From: Osmia lignaria lignaria
Lineage: Eukaryota; Arthropoda; Insecta; Hymenoptera; Megachilidae
Assembly: GCF_051020975.1 (NCBI RefSeq)
Contig: NC_135038.1
Coordinates: 10,228,001-10,292,000, forward strand
DNA length: 64,000 nt
Direction of reading: 5' to 3'
Shown: positions 25,751 to 36,400 of the stretch, piece by piece
How positions within the stretch are numbered: position 1 is the first letter of the stretch
Layout: each line of letters opens with the position of its first letter
The notes under the pieces: generated by a model
Told to the model about the DNA's origin: nothing
The model's database searches: none
What the model saw: only the letters and a program-made list of their open reading frames with translations
Position numbers and translations under genes: made by a program

Positions 25751-26311
25751 ATTCAAAGCAACGATAGATTATATATTGAACGTGTCTAAAATAATTTGGT
25801 TAATTACGCTGGGACTTGTCCTCGAACTATGTGTCATGCACACCTATTGCATAGCAATTAAACAGGGTGCAAGTGATATCTCTTTAATGAATATCTCCAT
25901 CGAACATGTCAGGCAAACTTAATCTAGCCCGCTGCGTCCTACAATTTTCCTTGTTAATTACCAAACAATAATTTAGAAGGTTCTCTTGCTAATGAACTAA
26001 ATTATGCAAAATAGCTGTAGAATATTAAGTAGCTTCATGTAACAGAAATACATCTAATCAAAAAAATACCTTAATTCTTTCACGATGATAGCAACATAAA
26101 AAAAATATAGAAAATTTATTTATAAAACTGTTTAAAAAAATAGATTTCGGTCTTCAGACCTGCACATAAATACATGTTAATTATGGTTCAAAATGATCAC
26201 AATTCAGAACATCCATTTTCTGAAAATTAGATAAAACAAAAATAATATCAAAAAAACATTAGACATCTACAAAGTAAATTATCAGCTTTATTCAAGAATT
26301 CATCTATACTA

Positions 26312-26329
26312 TTTATTAATAATTTTATT
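26312..26329 (-). terminator. Polyadenylation signals after terminal exon B
   Basis: Two AATAAA hexamers on the minus strand (26324-26329 and 26312-26317) lie about 95-110 bases beyond the stop of terminal exon B, at a sensible distance for its 3' end. In this A+T-rich sequence the hexamer is common, so the call rests mainly on position. Confidence 0.45.
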
Positions 26330-26422
26330 AAGAAAGCAACATTTGTTAATAAAATACATCACGAAGAAAGTATAACTGTCACCGTATTTTCTACATTGTT
26401 TTTAATTATTATAAACTATAAA

Positions 26423-27465
26423 TTAATGTTTCCCAGTGACTTTGTCAATAATCGCTTGAGTTAAAACCTTTCCAGCAAGATCCTTAGCTATATTAGTCAA
26501 CTGATCACTGAAGTTAGGTTTTTTAGTGGTGGGAGGAGGAGGGTAATACCCTGCAGGTGGAGATCCTTGAGGATAACCTTGTGGATATCCCTGAGGATAT
26601 CCTTGAGGATATCCTTGTGGATAACCTTGAGGAGGATATCCTTGCTGATAACCAGGATAATTGTTACCATAAGGATTGGGCTGGCCAGGATATCCAGAAC
26701 TTGGAGCAGGATATCCAGAACCTTGAGCAGGATATCCAGAACCTTGAGCAGGATATCCAGAGCCTTGAGCAGGATACCCACTCCTTGGAGCTTGACCTTG
26801 ACTAGGATACCCAGGATATCCAGCATTAACCGTGTTAGCATCCACTCTCTTAACACTTTCCTCGTTTGCTCCAGGATAACCAGATCGAGAACTTGAAGGA
26901 TACGAACTACTAGGATAACTGCTCGATCCTGAAGGATAACCTGAACCACTGCGCGATGGGTAACCTGGATATCCCGAAGAACTCGATGGGTAGCCACTGC
27001 TTCTCGATGGATAACTGGAACTTCCAGATTCCGATGGGTAACCAGAACTTCCTGGATATCCTGAAGAAGTACCCGATGAACTAGAAGGGTAACCAGAACT
27101 GGATGGGTAACCGGAGGATCCACTTCTGGAAGGATAACTGGAGCTCGACGGATAACTGGATGAAGGATAACCAGAACTGGATGGGTAACCTGAAGAGCCA
27201 CTTCTAGAAGGATAACCAGAACTTGAGGGATAACCAGATGATCTACTCGGGGTGTCTTCACCTCTCTGTTGACTCTCTAAGGACGGATAAATGCTCCTTG
27301 ATGAACTGGGGTATCCACTTCCTGCTGGGTATCCTGATTGTGTTTCTCTGTTCTTAATTGACGAACTTGAGCCATCTGTTGCCGCAGATTGCACATCTCC
27401 ATTGTTTTGTCGCCTTACGACTACTTTGTTATCCTCGTCTTCGAATTCTGCGAACAATTCGTTAT
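26423..27465 (-). CDS. Alternative terminal exon B: long GYP-repeat tail
   Basis: 346 codons are followed by a stop at 26423. The exon begins DNELFAEFEDEDNKVVVRRQ, then long arrays of GYPSSS/GYPSRSGSS units, a short non-repeat hinge (ANEESVKRVDANTVNAGYPG), four GYPAQGS/GYPAPSS units, six GYPQ units, a PPPPTTKKP linker and an amphipathic end (NIAKDLAGKVLTQAIIDKVTGKH). There is no hydrophobic tail, so the form is probably secreted. The acceptor is uncertain: only GGAGGTAG just before 27465 fits phase 1, while an AATTAG eight bases upstream would give phase 0. Large plus-strand ORFs over this exon are repeat shadows. Confidence 0.75.
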
Positions 27466-30400
27466 CTACCTCCTAATTGTTTAGAAATGTTGGCATTTCA
27501 AAAGGTGCCCCATGCCATGCCGAGTCCAACATAATTTCACCTTTTCCAATTTATTCATGTGTGATTATTCCTTCATAGTTCTTGGCAAGCTACGCTGACG
27601 CGATTGTGAGAATTATTCGCAGTGCACGATTCACTGTGTTGTCTCAATTAGAGTGTTATCAAGCTAATTATAGTGTTTGTATAACGTGATTGTTGTTACT
27701 TGTACCGTGAGATTGCCTCTGAATTTTGATTATTAATTTTGAAAGCTGAGCTATGAAACGAATTGCAATTGAGCCATGCAATTGCACATTTTTATTTCTT
27801 TCTATGTTAGAAATGATGTTAATATAGAGATGCAATTTTTGGGTTTATTTCATAACCTAAGTGATATCTGATGGAACAATAATTGAAATTAGGGAAGATA
27901 CAATTATTGCTGGGAATTGCATATATTTAACATATTATATTTGTTCGGTACATTGAATAAGTGCCATACTCATTAAGTACCAATGCATCTAACATATTTA
28001 TAGTAAAAAGCAAAATTGAATACATACCAGAAATTTTAAAATAAATCATATTTTATTTACTTTATATTCAAATTCCATATGTATATATTCAATTTTGCTC
28101 TTTACTATGTATATAATAGCAATGTTTTAGAAATAGGTCACAAGTCATCAAGATGGCACTAAAAAAAAGAAGCCGCAGTTATCTTAAAAATTTATAAAAT
28201 TGTAAATAAAATCCAAATTACACGTTTACATTTTGTAATACAAGGAACTTTATGATAACTGTAGTTTCCAGCTTACAAACTAAAAATCTTGGCCCCAAAG
28301 TTAAGTATATTATAAGTAATTCGTAGAATGGTAACTGATCCATCGATTAGCCGGAGAATCTCCAAACTCTGTTTCCCTGTTCATCGACTGATGTATGGGA
28401 ATCGTAATAACCACTACCCCCGAAACGAGTACGGCTTCTGGGAGTGGTGGTGGTTACACCATACGACCCATATTTACGATCATTGCCAAACAAGCGATCA
28501 AAAATAGAACCGTCGCCAATAGTGTTCCTCGATCCTGCGTTACCACTGTTTCTTCCTCCGAACCCATTAGAAGAACCCCTTGGCGGTGGTGGTGGTGGTG
28601 TTGGCCTAACGCGTCCTGGTCGTCGTGTCGGATAGACTGTCGAATTGGAGAGTGGAAATCAAAAACCACGTCAAATTCAAAAACTAAATTCTGACTGTGG
28701 TTTTAGTAGCCTGTGTAATAATTTGTTAGTCGATATTAATATTACATGCCAATGTTAAATAAATGAATTTTATGCACTTCTGTAAGGCATGCACCTTAAT
28801 TATTGTTACTTCTTTTGTGCTATATTATTCTATTTTCTGGGTTATTTTCAACTTCCACTCTTCAATTTGTGCTATTTAAATTGTAATATTTTTGACTGAA
28901 AAAATGTATGCTATAATAGGTAAACAGTGTCGGATTAAAGGGAGGTCTAAACGGGTCCCATTCTAAGCCTTTCATTTACAAATTTTTTTTACTGCTTCTT
29001 TTTTCCTTTACAATTAAATGATATTTATTTTCAATATTAATACCCAGAAATCTTAATCCGATCCTGTAGGTAAATAAAGTTTTTATATGTATATAGAGGG
29101 TGGTAAAGAAAAGGGTTCAGAATAAAAAAATAAACAGCAAAAATTTGAACCTTCTCTTTTTCCACCCAGTATATAATCCCTATAATTAAAAAGTAATTGT
29201 TGAATAAAAAACACAAAGCTGAAATTCATCTATACAAAATATTAAATAGCCTGTAAAAAAATAATAAAAAGAAGAAAAAATTGAAATCGATTTTGTTGCC
29301 ATAAAACACGAAAACAATATTGAAAAAAAAGTCTACTGATAAAAGGAAAATGACTGTTTTGAGTATAAAATATGTGACCTACAAAGTAGTTTTACGTATC
29401 TTGTTGAAGCAGATAAGAGGTGTCAGGGTTCGACACGATAACAAGATTAGTCGATGTTTGCTTCGGCTTTAAGAAATTCATTCTAAAGCCTGTTTGGGGC
29501 CAACTGCAGCTTATGCACCGAGCACAGATGACAGGTAATTACAGGAAATCCGTGAGATTGATAGAAACAGCATCACTTTTATTCCGACTCATGATTTGCA
29601 CAACTATATCAATTGGAATCATTGTGCATTGTGTATATGTATTGTACATATAGACGTCAATGGAGTAGTTTCAATTTTATATCGAAACTCATAATTTAAT
29701 ATATGTATAATAATAATAATATTATATAACTTTGTAATTTTATGTATAATAATGTCATTATAATTTTATATTATAGATATACACCTATGCATATAGATAT
29801 ATTAGCAATGTTTCGCTAATTATTCATTAGACAGTCAAAATATTTTGATCATAACGTAAACGTGTTTTATAGCGACAATTAATTGCGCGCTACAATAAAA
29901 AATCAAAGATGTACATGATTTATTTTGTTAATAAAAAGAAATATGTACAAATTATCCTTCTCTTGTTGAATAAACCCGTAATATCAGGTACCAAGTTGAT
30001 CGACTCGTTAAAATCATTAAAGTATGAGAAATTTGTTACTTTAAGATGTTTGTCATCAAGTATACTAATTGGAAGAACTGATGTCTCAAACTGTATAATT
30101 TTAATCAGTCGACTGTATCTTTACTATTCAACATTTCTGAACATCTTATTTTCTATGATTGAATAATAGAATTATCCATTTGTCATTTTCTATTAATCAT
30201 AAATGCTTTATACGAAGACAATTAACGTGCTGAAAGACACTTTGGAAGGCACGTAATACTTTGTGTTGTTGGAAAACAATGTTATAATACTATGTAAACG
30301 GAAGGAAATAATATTTTCAACATTTAGATTCAAAGTATTCCACGACACTAATAACAGTACTAACGTTTCATTTTACTATCATTGAACGACATAAAATTGA

Positions 30401-33400
30401 ATAATATTATCATTTCAACAAATTGGAAAATTTAATAGCAGTTACTGGAAGAATTTACTACTACTATACTGAGTAAAATCAATACACCTAATGAATTGAA
30501 CCTACACATTGAAATAAAAAAAAAAATCATTACTCTGCATCTCAAATATATTAACCATTGAACACCAAATCCTGGATCAATCTTGACCCGAAATAAACAA
30601 AACATATACCAGAATATTAACCTAAATTTTTGAACGAAAAAGGTTCATATAGTGGAAGAACAATTTGTAAAGAAATAGTGTAAAATTTAAAAAATGAAAA
30701 TATATACAATATGCAACCTTGGCTCCTAATATTTTAATTAATATGCCAAAGCAATAAGCTGCCTGCATTTTTTGGACGTATGGAAATTTTGTACGGTACT
30801 TTCATTATCAGGGGCGCAAACATGTTACACAAGGGTGATTCAAAAAATTTATGTAATTTCTATTTCATCCCCATCTTTTAAATCCTTTAGTATAAAAAAT
30901 GGGTGGAGTGAAAATTAAATTGAACCCTTCTTTTGAAACATTTCATTCATTCACTATAAATTTTAGAAAAATCACGAATGCTACTTTTTCATGGCTTGAA
31001 AAGTGATACGAATTGCAATTAATTTCTTCTGAATGTTATGAAAGCTAGCAATTATTAAAATTTTTAGTATAGAAAAATCACGCGATCTTTAATTGACAAA
31101 AAAAGCAGAAAAAGAAAAATAGTTCATACATGAACCACCTACTCGTCAAAAATATTAATCACCTAAAAAAGTTAAAAAAACACCTTCCAAAAATCTTTTG
31201 AATCACCCTAAACATTCATCCACGACAAGAATAAACATCTGTCGTGCAGCATTAGCCTATTTACATAATTTCAAGTCGGACAACGGGATCGATAAACCTT
31301 CAAAACCTAATATATTGTGATCACGATCTGTTCACGAGAATAATAACCAAACTCATCAAACAGATCATCATTATAGATGAACTTTGAACAATCCCATTGT
31401 TCCTACGATAACCTGGATATGCAGTATTATGATGCATGCGGTTCTGAGTATTGGGATAAGGATAATTCGAGTATCCAGGATACTGTTGCGGATATCCTGG
31501 CGGTGCTGGATAACCAACTTGTCCGGGATATGCTGGATAACTAGGCTGGCCAGGATATCCAGGCATAGGCATCCTGTTGTTCGTTGGATACGGCGGATAT
31601 CCCAAGTCTTGCTGTCGATTTCCATGATTCGGTGAAGGATAAGGCGGATATCCGCTGTTAGAGCCGCTGTTACTAGGATATGCTGGATATCCGGTGTTAG
31701 AACCGCTGTTACTGGGATAACCCAAATTGTTGCCGGAATTCACTTGACGGTATCCTCCTGTCGGGTCAGGAGGGGCTACTGGTGCATTAGCATTCGCGTA
31801 AGGATTCGAATTGCTAGCACTGTTGCTGTTGCTCTTATCGTGATTGTCATCGGTGTTGGTACGTTGCCCGTTCACGTATGATACCCCGGCCGAGTCGTAT
31901 CCTGAAAATATTGTCCTCTTCTACCTTCTGCTTACTTATCGACTACGTGGAACAACACCAAGTAAAACGAAAAAAGGGGGGGAGGATGCTAAAACCACAC
32001 GAGTGCTCTAACAGCCTTTTTATTCTACAAAAAAAAAAAAATAGAACAGGGGACGAGGAAACTCTTTCCTATGGTAACTACACGCCATCCGGGTTAAAGA
32101 ACCTTTTCGGAGAAAATTGGAGATTTTAAAAGCGACTCGTTATAACGAAGTTAGTTAAACGAAGGTGCAGTGAAGAGTTTCAAAAGTCGTGCTGTTGTTT
32201 CGTCCTTTGTTACGTGCCCAAAGAACGGCTGAAGAGTGTTCGAGGTAAATGTAAGAGGATACATGCTGCATGCGGCCCAGCAATTAAAATGTTAGAAATG
32301 AAAAACGATTCCCATTTCACCTCTGGTGAAAAGTCTTTTCAACTTGGTTATTTAACACGTTAAATGTACGATGTGCCGTGATTTTCATTTCATTTTGTAA
32401 TTTACAACTTTCCATTTGATACTTTGAGAAATTAATGCGGGTGTTTAATAATACATAATGTCATTTAAAAGTTTCCTGGATTTTCTTCAGTTCTTCGACT
32501 GTTACATATTAAATTTAATATTTTGGAGGTGAATACTGAAATATTTTGGCATACAAATAAAATTCGCTATTATATGCCAATTTGTAGGCTAAACTAAAAC
32601 TAACGAGTATCATGTTAAAAATAAATGATATTGAATAATATTATTTTGTGCATTTTATCCCATAAAGTGTTCGTTCAAAATCCATTTTACTGGTTACCAG
32701 AACGATACTATTTCCTCCATATCGACGGTATGCTAAAAGTTTATACGTTCAAGAGCAATTTCTCCAAAATCCTATAAAGCAACGGGAGTGTACGCGCACC
32801 TAGACGTTTGTGTGTAGATGGTGGCGGTAATGGAAAGGTCGTGTTCGCAAAAGTTGAGAAAGAGAGAAAAAAAATCTACTATACAGGATCTTGGGGTGCG
32901 CGTTACATCCCACTTTACACCTGGCAATGCGTTTCCAAATTACAAATCGAATTTTCGGCTAGCTTTTATCCCTGTAATTGTATTTCGTTGTAAGATCAAA
33001 CGAAATTGAGCAAAAATGATTGATTCTATTTAAGTGATAAGATTCATTCAATGAACCAGTTTAAATGGGCATGGATAGAAAGGATGAATTCAAGATCAAG
33101 TGTACCGGAAGAGTTAATAAAGAGTGCACGTATCAATGTAAATTACACTCAACATGATTTCAAGCCTAGATTAGTCGAGAACGTGTTATGACTATTTCAA
33201 TCACGTTTAGTCTATTCTTACATTAAGTCTCTCTGCATAGTCCATTGCTCGAAAGTTCATTTTTTAATTTATATTTTGAAAGATATATAACAGAAACTTA
33301 ATACCTATATTATTGAAGCCAGATCGACAGATTCATTAATTTTTTAAGTTATATTTAGAAAGATATTATACAACAGACATGAAAATTTTAATCAAAATAT

Positions 33401-36400
33401 TAGAACTTTGAAAATATAAAAAAGCACTTTGTAAGAATATGAAGAAGTGTAAGAAGGCAAAGAAGCCTGGCAATAAAGCTGTCTTTATTGGAAAATAATG
33501 AGGATTACAATAGCTCAGAATTGCATTAACAAATGTCAAATTAATTTACAGTAAGAATTATTGAAATTTTAATTATTCAAAATTCGAATGGTGATTTTTC
33601 AAATTTAAGCTTTCAATTTACAACCTTATGTTGTTAGTAAAATAATAATTGTACAAATATTTTTCTGCCTTTGTTTTGTTTTAATTATTTGAAGGGCCAA
33701 TCACTGGTGGCCCAAAAGCAGTCAACGTGTGAATTAACGTAAATTAATACTTAATTTATCTAAATTAATATTTAATTCACATTAATATACTTGAACCAGT
33801 TTAATCCGACAAAGGCAGCAACTAGATGGTAAAATTGCGTACGAAATGCAATGATAAGCCATTTGAGAGATGTACAATTTCTATCGCTATTGTATGCCTC
33901 TTTGAACCGTGTGATTCGGTTTCATGCATTTTACTCGCTGACACTCGGCTGTGCTTTACGATTTTCGTGCCAGCCAACCAATGTACATGCATAATCAATC
34001 TCACAGGGTAACAGCAAATAAATTGATAAATGAATTTAAAAACTCACCAATGGCGGTTGACTTCTTTACACAGGTGGGTACGCCATTTTCGGTTTTACAA
34101 TATTCATTCTCTCCGCAAACGGTACTTGCACAACTGACCTCTGTAAATGAAATTCATAAAACTTTTGTTAAATTCATACTAATACCAGTCAATGAAAATT
34201 GGATTAGCGTCAGCGCTGATAAACTAGATTATTCCCTAATTATTCATCATTGATTAAACATTTCAAATGTATTGAATATATTATAACATATTTGATATTT
34301 ATTAACGTCATTGATCGTGAAGCATGTAATTTCATGTGCAGCTAATCAATAACTTGCACACAATGGATTATAGTTTAACAAGCTCGTAATTGATTGAAGG
34401 GTAATGGAGCTATCAATAATTTATGCACCACTGATGTTATACAATGTTCTAATCAAAGCAGAATTACAGTTGAACTGTAATACTCTTTCATCAGCTTGGT
34501 AAACTTCAAAACAAAGATTTATTTGTTATTATCAATAATGGTGTACCACTCAATTAAAATAAACAGTAATTAAATTCTAATGTGAGAAATAAAAAAAAAA
34601 AAAAAATAAAAAATTAAAGTAAAATTATGATTACACAGTAGAAATTATTATCTATTTTTTACTTGTCGCTCTGCAATAATATAACGTTATTGTATTATAC
34701 AAGACCATAAGTGATATAACATGTAGGCGTGTATTACGAAATACCGAATGTTCATTTAAAATTAAATCAAAACCGAATTCAACGGAGTGTACACCTGCTG
34801 ATAGGAATAAAATCATCAGCATTTCTATATTGAATAAGCCGTAAATCATCGTTCAAGTGAAGCGAGGAAAATTCTATCGCTTTAAATAAATGGAATTAAT
34901 GAAATATTTTTTATCGCAGCAAGTTTCATTTTCCAAAAATGTGAGTTCGGAAATTAATCAAGTGGATATACATATATACAAATGCCTGTTGACTCTAATA
35001 TAATTTAATATTTTTGATATAAAATGGCTGGTGATACTTTTATGTCATGAAATCACGATGACACGAACCAGACATATCTCAAACTTTATGTGCTCCATAA
35101 TCAATCACTGTTCGTTGCAATCTGCAACCAGGCATTTTATATGAAGAATATTGATAAAACGTTTATGCAGTCATTTTTCTTCAACTTTAAGCTTTAAATT
35201 GATATACCATATGTGCCATTTTACAAAATATCATTACGTCATATGTAACATATTTTATGATTCACCTTCCATAACGAACAAAGCGGACGATTTTATTTCC
35301 TTTCAAGAAGATCAATATGACATACGAAGTGTATTTACGAAAAGATCAAGAGTATTCTTACCGCCTGGATGGACTTTCGTGCAAGTAGGATAACGACCAC
35401 AGTTATCGCGTTGGTAGATCGAGCAAGGATCCTCGGCCATCACGCAAACCTCGTCCCTCCTGCAACCGATGTCCTTGCATGTCCTCCCATACTCTGTGGA
35501 CAGAGATGAAACCCCGGTGAGCTTTCGTTTAGTGGCGAAAGTTCGAGTATAATAAGCCATGATCCCGCGATTGGATATGGTTCATTAAAAGTTCGCTTCG
35601 GTGGAGGAGACTCGTCATAAATGGAATTTATATCGAGCGTTCTGATACCGGCGATAGAATAGGTCGTTTCGACACTTTAATTTCGGATCGCGTGAAAAGT
35701 GCACATAAACGAATGCTACTTCACCAAAGTACTGTCATTAAATATTTACACACGAGACTGGCTCTATGTTGAAATTTATTATGAAAGTGTACTTCTTGGA
35801 GTTTCCCAAGCTATATTGGAGACATTATTTATAAAAATGATATTTTTATATTACATACAAAAAATGAAAATCCAATATTTAATGTTCTATTTATGAAAAA
35901 TTTACTGTTATTTATTAAAACTAGTCAAAAAGAAATATTAATAAATGGCACAAGAAATAAAATAATATTTTCAACCCTAATTTTCATCCCTTTCATCAAG
36001 AATATTTGAGTATAAAAAGGAAACATATTAAAATTGAGTGATGTCCTTTGCAGAAGTGTCAAGAAAGCTCATTAATGTTCACCATAAAAAAAATATGAAT
36101 GAAGGTTCTAAGAAAAGAAATACAATTTCTCCAGCATATTTACGAGACGTTATCCAAGCAAGCCACGCGTCAGCGTAACGACGCTAATCGTAATTCTATT
36201 CAAGCACCACAACGTCATCCCCTTATAACCCCATCGATTCTCAATTATCCAGAAGGAAGGGGGAACGAGAGTGCCAGGAATAGAAGAGAAAAGGGAAAAG
36301 GGAAAAGATAGGTTGAGAAAGAGGAGCAGCTGCCGAGTTAACGCCCAGCCTCGTGTTACCTATATGGATGAAGCGAAGTAAAAGGGTGCGGATGAAGTAA

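Noticed and set aside
26497..27261. 254-codon minus-strand frame and plus-strand 82- and 109-codon frames over the GYP exon
   Set aside because: They are other-frame readings of the GYP repeat DNA; the 26423 frame has the coherent N- and C-terminal non-repeat ends and correct splice phase.
28454..28669. 71-codon minus-strand frame with a His run over terminal exon C
   Set aside because: It is a frame-shifted shadow; the phase-1 frame from 28636 runs open to TAA at 28347 and joins the cysteine exons.
28928..29062. TCGGATTAAAG and CTTAATCCGATC as MITE ends
   Set aside because: Only about 10 bases inverted and no target duplication or second copy seen.
29420..29653. Plus-strand ORF and a Cys-containing minus frame (ICARCISC) near 29.4-29.55 kb as another cysteine exon
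   Set aside because: No acceptor with matching phase and no conserved spacing; judged chance.
33880..34010. Plus-strand Cys-rich frame near the cysteine exon 2
   Set aside because: Wrong strand for the gene and no splice sites; the minus-strand exon 34048-34140 explains the locus.
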